Shown here piece by piece: positions 1-8,362 of a stretch of DNA of 64,000 bases. Location of the stretch: positions 513,297 to 577,296 of the forward strand of contig NZ_JALCZU010000001.1 of the NCBI RefSeq assembly GCF_023522835.1. Direction: 5' to 3'. Source of the DNA: Oceanobacillus saliphilus (GTDB lineage Bacteria; Bacillota; Bacilli; Bacillales; Amphibacillaceae). Position 1 is the stretch's first letter. Every line of letters begins with the position of its first letter. The translations under genes were made by a program, and so were the position numbers. The notes beneath the pieces are model-generated. The model was not told where the DNA came from. It did no database searches and saw only the letters and a list, made by a program, of their open reading frames with translations.

Positions 1-19
1 TTCCATTTACGGTAATCAT
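1..19 (-). CDS. start of a cobalamin-riboswitch-controlled gene (partial)
   Basis: Only the first six codons (reading MITVNG) lie in the window. An ATG at 19-17 is preceded by a GGGAGG ribosome site 8-9 bases upstream and follows a cobalamin riboswitch and its terminator. The product cannot be named from six residues. By context it should belong to cobalamin uptake or synthesis, or be a B12-independent substitute enzyme; this is inference. Confidence 0.55.
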
Positions 20-54
20 GATTTCTGCCTCCCATTATGTTTATATGTAACACG

Positions 55-86
55 AAAAAGCCGTTCTTCCCAACGGATGAACGGCT
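55..86 (-). terminator. rho-independent terminator, riboswitch expression platform
   Basis: On the minus strand an 8-bp stem (AGCCGTTC / GAACGGCT) is followed directly by a run of T. It lies between the cobalamin aptamer and the ATG at 19, the right position to switch off the downstream gene when ligand is bound. Confidence 0.85.
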
Positions 87-149
87 ATAAAACGACAGAA
101 ATATTAAATCCCTATCGTTTCATAGACTCTCATCCCGGAGATATGAAAC

Positions 150-345
150 TTGAAGTAAAGGCAGGTCTCCTGACTTGTGCATCACTTTACTAGAGTCCTT
201 CCCGTATTGCCTCATCACCTGAAACACACAATACAGTGGAATTCTCGTTCATCCACACTTACAGTTGCGGGGACAGTCCCGGCTTCTCACCGGGTTCCCT
301 TTTAAGACATATGATGTAATGTCACCTTTGCTCATAACACAATAT
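150..345 (-). promoter_or_regulatory. cobalamin (B12) riboswitch
   Basis: Read on the minus strand, the region contains the two best conserved blocks of the adenosylcobalamin aptamer: a G-rich block at about 255-300 with GGTGAGAAGCCGGGAC and then CCCCGCAACTGT, and the B12 box AGTCAGGAGACCTGCC at about 160-176. Order and spacing fit the family. A terminator hairpin follows at 55-86, so regulation is probably transcriptional and turns the gene off when B12 is plentiful. The outer aptamer limits are approximate. Confidence 0.93.
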
Positions 346-535
346 ATAGTATTAAATTTTCATAAATATCCCAATATCTTGTATAAACACTACCATATAC
401 ATTATACGAAAGCAACCATTTTATTCCGGTTATTGCTAAAGTAATCGTTTTGCTTTAGCTGTACTTATGCAGGCTGGTAGGTTTTATCCTTTTCCAATTT
501 ACTTAGAAAAAACATGGTATACCCCTTTGTTGCAT

Positions 536-573
536 AAAAAACACGCCATTCGTTTTACTAAATGACGTGTTTC
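536..573 (-). terminator. terminator of the ABC importer operon
   Basis: On the minus strand AACACGTCATT pairs with AATGGCGTGTT (one G-T pair) and a T run follows. It lies about 25 bases after the stop of the ATPase gene. Confidence 0.85.
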
Positions 574-595
574 AAAAAGAGAATGATAGAATAGA

Positions 596-1390
596 TTATC
601 CGAGCACTGCACGGTCATCACCAAACTGTTCGCCGCGAATACGCTGGAATTCCTGCATAAGACGCTCGACAGTTAACTCCTGTTTGGCTTCTCCTTGCGC
701 TTCAAAAATAATTTGACCTTTATCCATCATAATCAGCCTGTTCCCAAGATCAAGGGCCTGCTGCATATTATGTGTCACCATTAATGTTGTAAGTCCTGAT
801 TCCCGAACCACTTTTTCAGTAAGGGATGTAATCAGTTCTGCACGTGATGGATCCAATGCTGCAGTATGTTCATCAAGCAGCAAGATATTTGGTTCGGTAA
901 AAGTAGCCATTAGTAAGGAAAGGGCCTGTCTTTCACCACCGGAAAGCAATCCTACTTTAGCCGATAAACGATCCTCCAAACCAAGGTTGAGTGTTTTCAG
1001 GTGATTGCGGAACATTTCTTTCCGTTTCTTAGTTACACCCATTTTCAATTTTCTTCGCTTATTACGTGAATAGGCCATAGCCAGGTTTTCCTCAATTGTC
1101 ATCGTTGGTGCGGTACCTGCCATTGGATCCTGGAAAACTCGGCCGATGAAAGCTGACCGTTTGTATTCCGGGAAATGAACGACTTGTTTGCCATCAATAA
1201 AAACATCTCCCACATCCGGGGGAATATTACCGGAGATAACATTCATCAGGGTGGATTTACCAGCTCCGTTACTTCCGATGACCGTAACAAAATCGCCTAG
1301 TTCCAGTTCGAGATTGATTCCATTTAACGCTTTTTTCTCGTCCAGGGTACCTTCATTAAAGGTGACGGAGATATTAGCTATCTTAAGCAT
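596..1390 (-). CDS. ABC transporter ATP-binding protein (TrpXYZ-like importer)
   Basis: ATPase of a small-molecule importer, expected to sit on the cytoplasmic face and drive the permease encoded just upstream. The protein has Walker A GSNGAGKST near residue 40, the signature LSGGERQ and Walker B NILLLDEHTAALD. Its family (COG1101) accompanies COG4120 permeases and COG2984 binding proteins, as it does here; streptococcal members are tryptophan transporters, but the substrate here is unproven. The start is the ATG at 1390, with AGGAGGG 6 bases upstream. A longer reading from 1414 would lie inside the permease gene and lacks a ribosome site. The ATG overlaps the permease stop, so the two are translationally coupled. 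Confidence 0.9.
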   Translation of the reverse strand: MLKIANISVTFNEGTLDEKKALNGINLELELGDFVTVIGSNGAGKSTLMNVISGNIPPDVGDVFIDGKQVVHFPEYKRSAFIGRVFQDPMAGTAPTMTIEENLAMAYSRNKRRKLKMGVTKKRKEMFRNHLKTLNLGLEDRLSAKVGLLSGGERQALSLLMATFTEPNILLLDEHTAALDPSRAELITSLTEKVVRESGLTTLMVTHNMQQALDLGNRLIMMDKGQIIFEAQGEAKQELTVERLMQEFQRIRGEQFGDDRAVLG

Positions 1391-2375
1391 GGTTTTTCCC
1401 TCCTGACTCGGCACTTAACTGCTGGCGCTTCAGCATTCTTCGCTTCTTTTCTTTTCTCATCTGGAGTATTCGTGGACCTACCAATGCAAAAATGACAATA
1501 ATCGCAGTGATCATCTTCATATCTCCCGTTTCCAAAAAGTCTACACGAAGTGCCAATGTGACAATGATACGATATATAATTGCCCCACCAATAACTGCCA
1601 ACGTTGCTCTGGCAATTGTCTTCGTACCGAACAGCGCTTCCCCGATAATAACGGATGCTAGCCCAATTACAATCATTCCGATACCCATGTTTACATCCGC
1701 AAAGCCACCAAGTTGGCCAATTAACGCACCAGAAAGGGCTACAAGTCCATTTGAGATACCGACACCGACGATCGTCAAATTATCAGTATTAGCAGACAAA
1801 CTCCGTATCATTCTTTTATTGTCGCCAATCGCCCTTAATGCCAATCCTACTTCGGTTTTTAAATAGTAATCCGTTACGAACTTAATTACAATCGTTACAA
1901 CAAGCATAACGAATACAATTCCCCATGTTTTAGGGAATCTTTCCAATCCAAGTGTACTGAGCAGTCCATTTAATGCCGTATCGATCCCTGTCATTGACCA
2001 AAAGGAGCTTAACTGCGTAAATACGGTAGATTCATTAAGCATCGATAACGTTGGCTGTCCCAGAATTCTTAGGTTAATAGAATAGAGTGCCGTCATCATC
2101 AAAATTCCTGAAAGTAGTGCATTTACCTTACCTTTCGTATGTAATAATCCAGTGATACATCCAGCTATAAACCCTGCAAGCAATGCAAATATTGTCGCAA
2201 GGACAGGCGGCACACCATTTACAATGGAGAGTGCGGCTACAGCTGCACCAGTAACAAAGCTCCCGTCAACTGTCAGATCAGGAAAATCCAATACACGGAA
2301 GGTTAAGTAAACGCCCAAAGCCATAATGGCATATATTACTCCTGATTCTACAGCACCGAACATTGATATAAACAT
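1383..2375 (-). CDS. ABC transporter permease (TrpXYZ-like importer)
   Basis: Membrane permease of about 330 residues with eight or more hydrophobic segments, resembling branched-chain-amino-acid/ribose permeases (COG4120 type). The Glu/Gly-rich motif VIGLASVIIGEALFG near residue 235 fits the cytoplasmic coupling loop that contacts the ATPase. The C-terminus is a short, very basic tail. The start has GGGAGG 8 bases upstream. It overlaps the ATPase gene by 8 bases. It is separated from the binding-protein gene by 263 bases holding a terminator and a repeat, which may lower its expression relative to the binding protein. Confidence 0.9.
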   Translation of the reverse strand: MFISMFGAVESGVIYAIMALGVYLTFRVLDFPDLTVDGSFVTGAAVAALSIVNGVPPVLATIFALLAGFIAGCITGLLHTKGKVNALLSGILMMTALYSINLRILGQPTLSMLNESTVFTQLSSFWSMTGIDTALNGLLSTLGLERFPKTWGIVFVMLVVTIVIKFVTDYYLKTEVGLALRAIGDNKRMIRSLSANTDNLTIVGVGISNGLVALSGALIGQLGGFADVNMGIGMIVIGLASVIIGEALFGTKTIARATLAVIGGAIIYRIIVTLALRVDFLETGDMKMITAIIVIFALVGPRILQMRKEKKRRMLKRQQLSAESGGKNHA

Positions 2376-2520
2376 AGGTCTTTCCTCCCGCTACATGAAG
2401 TAAAATCATTATAAAATCTGTTGGCAAATGGTAAAGGGTGAACAGGAAATAACAGCGCAAGTGCCTTGATCACCCACTCCATTAGCTGCAGTTATGAGAA
2501 TATTTGTCTCTTAATCTATT

Positions 2521-2590
2521 AGAAAAAATTTGTTGTCACGAAGCCTTTCGATGACAGCCTCGTTGCACTTCACTTATATGCTTTCTTATC
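2521..2590. repeat. intergenic repeat R70, copy 1 (degenerate)
   Basis: One of three related stretches of about 70 bases in the window (others at 52953-53020 and 59139-59210). Shared blocks are AGAAAA..TTG.TTGTCAC, GCCTTT..GTGACAGCC, TCGTTG.ACTT and a terminal AAGAAAG-type end. The TTGTCAC and GTGACA blocks are inverted repeats. This copy is the most diverged: its inner arm reads GATGACAG and its right end is CTTTCTTATC. It lies between the binding-protein and permease genes. Confidence 0.65.
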
Positions 2591-2598
2591 AACCAAGT

Positions 2599-2627
2599 AA
2601 AAGGGACCAGATAATCACCTGGCCCCC
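2599..2627 (-). terminator. terminator after the binding-protein gene
   Basis: On the minus strand GGGGCCAG pairs with CTGGTCCC (one G-T pair), followed by TTTT. It lies 12 bases past the stop of the substrate-binding gene and inside the operon, so it probably acts as a partial terminator that keeps the binding protein in excess over permease and ATPase. Confidence 0.75.
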
Positions 2628-2638
2628 AGCAAAGCCTA

Positions 2639-3622
2639 TTAGTCTATAAATTGTGCCATATCGTCCCAATCTGTATTCCACTCAATCCCTTGTTCTTCTG
2701 CAGCTTGCTTATTTAGAAACAACTGGATTTCTGGTGGGTATTCAGCTGGGATCTCATTTGGCGTCTTCTCACCAGTCAGGATTTCAGCGGCCATCTCGCC
2801 TGTACGGTAACCGATCGTATGGTAATCAATTCCGAATGTCGCGAATCCACCACCAGCCAATGAATCAGGTTCACCAACGATAAGCGGAATATCCTGATCA
2901 TTTGCTACACCCACAACACTATCCAAAGCGGAAACTACTGTATTATCTGTAATAATGTAAAACACATCTACCTCTTCTACAAGAGTCGTAGCAGCTTGTT
3001 GAACTTCGGCTGAATTTGCTACCGTACGCTCAACTACTTTCAGACCATACGCATCTGCAGCTTCTTTGACAGATTCAACCTGGTTTACGGAATTCTGCTC
3101 ACCAGCATTGTAAACCATACCTATTGCTGCACCTTCAAAATAAGTACTAATGAATTCAACAGTTGCTTCAATTTGATCTGGATGTAAATCAACTACCCCT
3201 GTAATGTTTTCACCTGCTTCATCCATCGAAGGAACAAGACCGGCATCTACAGCGTCTGTAACCGATGTGAAGACGATTGGAATATCACTTGTAGCTTGCA
3301 GAGCACCAAGTGCACTTGGAGTTGAGTTGGCAAAAATTAAGTCCACATCATCTGCAACAAAACCATCAGAAATCGGTTTTACATTGTTTTGGTCATTTTG
3401 TGCACTTTGAAAATTATACTCCACTTCAAGACCAGCATCTGCCAAAGCATCCTTAAACCCTTGGTAGGCTGCATCAAGTGATGGATGTTCCACTATTTGT
3501 GTCGCTCCGACTTTATATGTATCTTCACTCTCTGAAGATGACCCTTCAGCATCGTTATCATTGCCACAGGCAGCCAAGCTAATTAGTGCAATCATCAATA
3601 CAGCTAGTAGTAATTTTTTCAT
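2639..3622 (-). CDS. ABC transporter substrate-binding lipoprotein (COG2984 type)
   Basis: Extracytoplasmic solute-binding lipoprotein that delivers ligand to the permease. The N-terminus is a lipoprotein signal peptide, with Lys-Lys, a hydrophobic stretch and a lipobox LAAC at residues 20-23, followed by an acidic Ser-rich linker. The body matches the periplasmic-binding-protein fold of the ABC_sub_bind family (for example NDQNNVKPISDGF and a C-terminal GYRTGEMAAEIL). The start is the ATG at 3622 with GGGGG 8 bases upstream; an in-frame ATG at 3637 overlaps that ribosome site. It is the first gene of the importer operon. The ligand may be an aromatic amino acid by analogy with TrpX, which is not shown. 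Confidence 0.9.
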   Translation of the reverse strand: MKKLLLAVLMIALISLAACGNDNDAEGSSSESEDTYKVGATQIVEHPSLDAAYQGFKDALADAGLEVEYNFQSAQNDQNNVKPISDGFVADDVDLIFANSTPSALGALQATSDIPIVFTSVTDAVDAGLVPSMDEAGENITGVVDLHPDQIEATVEFISTYFEGAAIGMVYNAGEQNSVNQVESVKEAADAYGLKVVERTVANSAEVQQAATTLVEEVDVFYIITDNTVVSALDSVVGVANDQDIPLIVGEPDSLAGGGFATFGIDYHTIGYRTGEMAAEILTGEKTPNEIPAEYPPEIQLFLNKQAAEEQGIEWNTDWDDMAQFID

Positions 3623-3671
3623 ATTCGTTTCCCCCATTCGACGTTTGTCGTTTTCTAAATATTTAAACGTG

Positions 3672-3728
3672 ATTATATCATACTATTTAACCATTTGCGA
3701 CAACTTTTTTACCGTTCTAAAAAGTTGT
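3672..3728 (-). promoter_or_regulatory. promoter of the ABC importer with adjacent inverted repeat
   Basis: On the minus strand an extended -10 (TGATATAAT, hexamer at 3672-3677) lies about 50 bases before the lipoprotein ATG. A weak -35 candidate TTGTCG is at 3698-3703 with a long 20-base spacer. An inverted repeat (ACAACTTTTT / AAAAAGTTGT, about 3701-3728) overlaps the -35 and could be an operator. Confidence 0.5.
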
Positions 3729-3816
3729 TTTTCCCTTTTACCAAAATCAAGCGTTATCATTCCTCCTTTCCTAAAGCATTTTAGAGACAACCTTGGAAAA
3801 GGCCGTCTCTAATATA

Positions 3817-4668
3817 CTAATCGTTTCCTCTATTTGGATGCTCTACGTATTTTCCATAGTCCGGAACAGCCATCTCTTTAAAGTTATTCACAAGCTTCTT
3901 GAGACCAGCAGATAATTCCTTTCCAGACATAGGCCTTCCATGTCCCGTCACTGCAGTAGCAGGATTTAATCCAGCAAGCTTGGCGACCGATATTTCAGCC
4001 TGCTCCCAGTCCGGTGTGAAATAACGAGGTGGTCCGTTAACTTCTTTCGTTTGCATCATTACCTTTAATAATTCATCCTGCTTCACTGTTATAAATGCAT
4101 CTCCTGCTATTAATGTATTATCAGCTTTTCGGTACAAAGACACATGGCCTGGCGTGTGCCCTGGCGTATGCATCCATTCCCAATCAGGCAACCCTGGTAC
4201 CGAACCATCCTCTGGTAATAATGATATGTTATTCCCCAAATTGATTGGCTCTTCAGGGAATAACCCCGAAATTTTGGCAACCAATCCACCCTCTACAAGT
4301 GGATCAGGGTCTGGATAGCTTCTTTCTCCCGTTAAAAAAGGATGCTCTAATGGATGCGCAAAAACAGGAATATCCCATTTTTCTACAAGCTCATTCGCAG
4401 CGCCAACATGATCAAAATGTCCATGTGTTAAAATCAGCGCTTTTGGCTTTGCGTTTTTTCCGAATAATATTTCCGCCTGTTTTATTATTATGTTGGCTGA
4501 CTTTGGCATACCTGCATCGATGAGGATCCAGTCATCCGCTTTCCCTATAAAGCACAGGTTTACAATCTGGTTTGTTAAACAATGTACATCTTTGGTCACT
4601 TGTGTGAGATTTCCACTTTCAACAGATGTCATTGGCATATATTTGTCATGATTTTTGTTGTCCGACAA
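3817..4668 (-). CDS. metallo-beta-lactamase-fold hydrolase
   Basis: Soluble zinc hydrolase of the MBL superfamily, 283 residues. The metal motif THGHFDHVGA (HxHxDH) is near residue 110, followed by the second metal His in HTPGHTPGHVSLY, the bridging Asp in IAGDAF and the C-terminal His in TGHGRP. It resembles uncharacterised YflN/glyoxalase-II-like proteins; the substrate cannot be deduced. The start is a TTG at 4668 with AGGAGG 9 bases upstream, a better site than the internal ATG about 11 codons later. It appears to be a single-gene unit. An imperfect hairpin (TTAGAGAC / GTCTCTAA) after the stop at 3781-3813 lacks a clear T run. Confidence 0.88.
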   Translation of the reverse strand: MSDNKNHDKYMPMTSVESGNLTQVTKDVHCLTNQIVNLCFIGKADDWILIDAGMPKSANIIIKQAEILFGKNAKPKALILTHGHFDHVGAANELVEKWDIPVFAHPLEHPFLTGERSYPDPDPLVEGGLVAKISGLFPEEPINLGNNISLLPEDGSVPGLPDWEWMHTPGHTPGHVSLYRKADNTLIAGDAFITVKQDELLKVMMQTKEVNGPPRYFTPDWEQAEISVAKLAGLNPATAVTGHGRPMSGKELSAGLKKLVNNFKEMAVPDYGKYVEHPNRGND

Positions 4669-4680
4669 TTGAATGTTCCT

Positions 4681-4999
4681 CCTTGCAATCGCATCTTGTA
4701 AAAGTTATGCCACTAACATCCAATAACTTGTAGTTCATTTTAATGTTTTGGTAGCTTATTTTCATAATGGTTTCTCTTCACTTCGCCCTTCCCATGCCTG
4801 GTTGTTGCTAATTATATTAATTAGTATTGCAACAGAGGTATTTTTTATTCTGCCGGCAAAATACGATTCACCTGACACCTAATATTGAAAACGCATCTTA
4901 AGCCTAAACCTTTGAGCGAATATATGAGTTGCGCTTATTCAATTAAATTGCCACAATTGGTTTGGAGCGCTTCTTTTGGCAACTATGTGCAGTCTCTAT
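4681..4999. other. intergenic region, no gene seen
   Basis: About 320 bases between the MBL hydrolase and the asparagine synthetase. I see no plausible coding frame, no convincing terminator for the asparagine synthetase operon and no repeat shared with the rest of the window. Confidence 0.5.
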
Positions 5000-6907
5000 T
5001 TAGATCGCACTGTTAGAATTAATGCCGTTATCGTTATCAACCGTTTCGCCAAATACATATACCTTTTCCACATATATTTGATGCCATAGCATGAACATTA
5101 AAACGTTCCATATCTTTCTGGAATAGTCCCTTTTACCTGCAGCATGGCGATCAAGCAGGTCGAGGATGACGGATTTTTCCAAAATATAATCTGTTTCACT
5201 TGTGAGAATAAGTTCTCTTGCCCAACTATATAGACTGCCTCGTAGCCAGTTTTTGATCGGTACCGGAAATCCGAGTTTTTTCTTGTTTTGAACATGTGCA
5301 GGCACAAATCCGTTTGCAGCCTTCCTCAGAATGGACTTTGTTGTTCCATTTGCTATTTTATACGCAACAGGAATCTTGCTTGCCACTTCAAAAACTTCCT
5401 TATCTAAAAAGGGGACACGAAGTTCCAGTGAGTGCGCCATCGTCATTTTATCGGCCTTCAGTAAAATATCTCCTGGAAGCCATGTATGCATATCAATATA
5501 CTGCATCTTTTCCACAGGATCACTGTTTTTAACACGACTGTAGATATCTTTCGTCAGCGATTGATACGTATGCGTATGGCTATAATTTTTTAGCAGCTTC
5601 ATCTTCTGTTCCTCTTCAAAGATCTTCGCATTTCCAATATATCTCGCGCTTAATGGAGTCGTACCTCTTTCGAGAAAGCTTTTTCCCTTCATCCCTTCTG
5701 GCAAGACAGCAGCAATCCGATTAATCGCTTGAAGTAGCCATTTTGGCATGTGATTAAAATACTTCAATGATTGTGGTTCACGGTAAATATTATATCCACC
5801 AAATAATTCATCCGCACCTTCTCCTGACAGAACGACGGAAACATGTTTGCTCGCCTCTCTTGCAACGAAATAAAGTGGGACACATGCTGGATCTGCCAAA
5901 GGATCGTCCATATGCCACATTATTTTTGGCAGATTCTGTACGAATTCTTCTGCGGAAATCACATATGAGATATTTTCTACACCAAGCTCGTCAGCACTTC
6001 TTTTTGCTGCATCAATTTCCGACCAGCCCAGTTCTTCAAATCCTACAGAGAATGTCTTAATCGTTGGATGAAATTGCTTTGCCATTCCTACAATTAGCGT
6101 GGAATCAATCCCCCCCGAAAGAAACGAACCTACAGGTACATCACTTTGCAGATGCATTTGTACGGAATCAAGCATCACTTCCCGTACCCTCCTAACGATT
6201 TGAGTTTCGTTTCCGTGCTCAGCATTCAATCTCGCATGGAAATACGGCTTGCTTTTTAACGGGGTTCCCCATTCTTTTATAAAATAATGTCCTGCAGGCA
6301 ATTTTTTTACCGTTTCTGTCATTGTTAAAGGCTCCGGCACATATTGAAACGACATATAATGCTGAATAGCCACTAAATTGAGAGACTCCATTTGATTCAG
6401 ACTGGACATGCTTTTCTTTTCGGAGGCAAACATCATTTCATTCTCATTTTCCACATAATAAAAGGGTTTAATGCCAAAACGATCACGCCCACCATACAGT
6501 TTTCTTTCCTGAACATCCCAAATTGCAATGGCAAACATGCCCCGAAGAAGTGAAAAGACCTCTGTACCTTTATCTAAAAACAAATTTGCAGCTACTTCCG
6601 TGTCCGAATTCGTATGAAAGGTATAGCCCTTTTCCATTAATTGTTCTTTGATTTGCATATAATTATAAATTTCGCCATTAAATACCATTCGATAACGATT
6701 ATCGCCAAAGTTAAAAGGCTGGTGTCCCCCTTCCATATCAATAATGCTCAGTCTTCGGAATGTGAGCGCTATGTGTGAATCGTGATAGTAACCTTCGTCA
6801 TCTGGACCTCGATGTTTTAATAAATTATTTGCTTCTCTAATAGCTTTTACGTGTTCCTCGCTAAATTTAGCCCCTTTATTCAGTAAAACTCCTAAAAATC
6901 CACACAT
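5000..6907 (-). CDS. asnB: glutamine-dependent asparagine synthetase-type amidotransferase
   Basis: Class II glutamine amidotransferase fused to an ATP-pyrophosphatase synthetase domain, 635 residues. It is expected to transfer ammonia from glutamine to a carboxylate, classically aspartate. Translation from the ATG at 6907 (GGAAGGTG 6 bases upstream) puts the nucleophile Cys at position 2 (MCGFLG), as needed for autoprocessing. The glutaminase motifs RGPDDEGY and FNGEIYNY are present, and the PP-loop SGGIDST is near residue 260. It follows an ECF sigma and anti-sigma pair within about 20 bases, so it is probably their co-transcribed target. In B. subtilis, AsnB amidates peptidoglycan mDAP, so a cell-wall role is possible. 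Paralogue choice (asnB or asnO) is uncertain. Confidence 0.9.
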   Translation of the reverse strand: MCGFLGVLLNKGAKFSEEHVKAIREANNLLKHRGPDDEGYYHDSHIALTFRRLSIIDMEGGHQPFNFGDNRYRMVFNGEIYNYMQIKEQLMEKGYTFHTNSDTEVAANLFLDKGTEVFSLLRGMFAIAIWDVQERKLYGGRDRFGIKPFYYVENENEMMFASEKKSMSSLNQMESLNLVAIQHYMSFQYVPEPLTMTETVKKLPAGHYFIKEWGTPLKSKPYFHARLNAEHGNETQIVRRVREVMLDSVQMHLQSDVPVGSFLSGGIDSTLIVGMAKQFHPTIKTFSVGFEELGWSEIDAAKRSADELGVENISYVISAEEFVQNLPKIMWHMDDPLADPACVPLYFVAREASKHVSVVLSGEGADELFGGYNIYREPQSLKYFNHMPKWLLQAINRIAAVLPEGMKGKSFLERGTTPLSARYIGNAKIFEEEQKMKLLKNYSHTHTYQSLTKDIYSRVKNSDPVEKMQYIDMHTWLPGDILLKADKMTMAHSLELRVPFLDKEVFEVASKIPVAYKIANGTTKSILRKAANGFVPAHVQNKKKLGFPVPIKNWLRGSLYSWARELILTSETDYILEKSVILDLLDRHAAGKRDYSRKIWNVLMFMLWHQIYVEKVYVFGETVDNDNGINSNSAI

Positions 6908-6927
6908 ATTGTTCACCTTCCATTTAT

Positions 6928-7716
6928 TTATTTGACTACTTGAAAGCTTTCCAGCATATATTCAAATCTTGCGCCATGTCCCTCTGCAGCTTCAAGGAAG
7001 TATACCTGCTTCACGACAAATACCTGACCCTCATATTCATCGGTAATATAATATCTGTGGACAGGTGTATCCCATTGATGACCCGTCTTCCCAAATTCAT
7101 TCGTATACGCTGGTCCTATCGCCTGAACGAGTACGGACTCAATTGGTTCTGTAATCTGTTCTTCTTTAACTAATTCCATATCACCGTCATTTTCAACTGT
7201 TTCTCTAATATATGCTACTACCTCTTCTGTTGTTGTATTTTCAACACGGGTTATTTCCATATATACATCTGGATACATATCCCCGAGCGTTTCTTTTGTT
7301 TCAATTCGATCACTTGTTTCCCCTTCGACCATCTTGTAACGATCTTCGTCGATATAGATGATATAGCGCAGTTCCTCATTGGTTTCCAATTGCAGATTTG
7401 TATCTTCCTTTTGTCCTTCCAGTTCGATTTCTTCTTCTTTTTCTTCCACAAACATCTCTTTTAGGTTCTGTATCATCGCCTGGCCTGTATCTGTCATGAA
7501 ACCGAAAATCAGAATAGCAATTATAGCTGCCGTACTTAACCCAGCAATAACAAAGCCCTTCCCTCTGCCCTTTCTTTGGAAAGTCTTTGTGTCTGATACG
7601 GACGAAAACAGCTCCTGATCGATTCGATTCCAAGTTACTTCCTTTAGTTCTGCTGCATCATCCGTATGCTTTTTTAATAATCGTACTATTTTTCTGTCCC
7701 TATTATCTTTACTCAT
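6928..7716 (-). CDS. membrane anti-sigma factor
   Basis: Single-pass membrane protein of about 262 residues. The cytoplasmic N-terminal part (about 50 residues, basic) is followed by one membrane helix (FVIAGLSTAAIIAILIFGFM) and a long acidic extracytoplasmic domain beginning with a Glu/Lys-rich segment. I find no zinc-binding HxxxCxxC motif. The gene starts at the ATG at 7716, which overlaps the end of the ECF sigma gene, the usual arrangement of a sigma/anti-sigma pair. It presumably holds the sigma factor inactive at the membrane until an envelope signal releases it. The signal is unknown. Confidence 0.8.
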   Translation of the reverse strand: MSKDNRDRKIVRLLKKHTDDAAELKEVTWNRIDQELFSSVSDTKTFQRKGRGKGFVIAGLSTAAIIAILIFGFMTDTGQAMIQNLKEMFVEEKEEEIELEGQKEDTNLQLETNEELRYIIYIDEDRYKMVEGETSDRIETKETLGDMYPDVYMEITRVENTTTEEVVAYIRETVENDGDMELVKEEQITEPIESVLVQAIGPAYTNEFGKTGHQWDTPVHRYYITDEYEGQVFVVKQVYFLEAAEGHGARFEYMLESFQVVK

Positions 7717-8242
7717 CAGCCGCACCCCCTATTACTGCTTTCAACTGTTGTCTCGCTTTATAAAGCCTAGACTTAACCGTATTCACATTCAGTTCAAGAA
7801 CTTCTGCAATTTCTTTCTCTGAAAAGCCGTTTAAATATTTTAAAACAAGGACGGTTCGGTGATGTGGCCCCAATTGATCCATAGCTGATTCAAGCTGTTC
7901 AAAATCCTGTTCTTCCTCCAGTCGGTAATTCAAATGGTCGAGTAACTGTTCACTCCCACTATTTATTGCTTCCTTAGACTTTTTCTTCATATATCTTCTG
8001 CTTTCATTGATTAATATCTGATAAAACCATGGTTTGAAAGGCATGGCAGTATTATAGGAATCGATATTCCGGTAAACCTTGATAAAAGTTTCCTGTACAA
8101 TATCAGATGCATCACTCGTATTATTTGTAATAGCATAGACCGTGCGCAATGAATAGTCAGCATAACGGTCATATAGTTTTTTAAAGGCCTGCTGGTTCCC
8201 TTTTTTTATCTTTTTGATGAGTTTAACTTCATGTTCAGCCAA
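7709..8242 (-). CDS. ECF-type RNA polymerase sigma factor
   Basis: Group 4 sigma factor of 177 residues. Region 2 is near residues 10-75 (LYDRYADYSL, ASDIVQETFIKVYRNIDSY) and region 4 is near 120-170 (HHRTVLVLKYLNGFSEKEIAEVL then NTVKSRLYKARQQL). It directs RNA polymerase to envelope-stress-type promoters. The start is a TTG at 8242 with GGGGG about 8 bases upstream. It is the first gene of the operon with the anti-sigma factor and the amidotransferase. A candidate autoregulated promoter lies at 8275-8307. It is similar in kind to B. subtilis SigV, SigM and YlaC, but I cannot assign the subtype. Confidence 0.93.
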   Translation of the reverse strand: MAEHEVKLIKKIKKGNQQAFKKLYDRYADYSLRTVYAITNNTSDASDIVQETFIKVYRNIDSYNTAMPFKPWFYQILINESRRYMKKKSKEAINSGSEQLLDHLNYRLEEEQDFEQLESAMDQLGPHHRTVLVLKYLNGFSEKEIAEVLELNVNTVKSRLYKARQQLKAVIGGAADE

Positions 8243-8274
8243 CAGCCATCCCCCCTTTTAAATCGTTCTATATT

Positions 8275-8307
8275 ATATATACCTTTTCGACTCGCAAAAA
8301 GTTTTCA
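8275..8307 (-). promoter_or_regulatory. candidate autoregulated ECF promoter
   Basis: On the minus strand TGAAAACTTTTTGCGAG (from 8307) resembles the GAAAC -35 and T-rich start of the spacer of ECF promoters, followed after about 16 bases by GGTATATATAATAT. It ends about 30 bases before the sigma gene. The -10 lacks a clean CGTC, so the call is tentative. Confidence 0.5.
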
Positions 8308-8314
8308 TTTGAAC

Positions 8315-8355
8315 AAAAAAAAATACCGAACACGACTTTTTATCGTATTCGGTAT
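8315..8355 (-). terminator. terminator of the parM-like operon
   Basis: On the minus strand a strong stem (ATACCGAATACGA with GTCGTGTTCGGTAT) is followed by eight T. It lies just after the stop of the ParR-position gene and separates that operon from the ECF promoter. Confidence 0.92.
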
Positions 8356-8362
8356 TGCTATA

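Noticed and set aside
4725-4745. Additional SinR-like site GTTCATTTTAATG
   Set aside because: Only one half-site is present and the second arm does not match; chance occurrence in AT-rich DNA is likely.
5000-6907. Treating the asparagine synthetase at 5-7 kb as a third lasso cyclase
   Set aside because: It keeps the Cys nucleophile at position 2 and full glutaminase motifs, and has no precursor, B1 or B2 nearby.
7251-7633. Open frames overlapping the anti-sigma factor gene
   Set aside because: They are out-of-frame shadows rich in Lys/Arg with no ribosome site; similar shadows over gltA, epsC and other genes were ignored.
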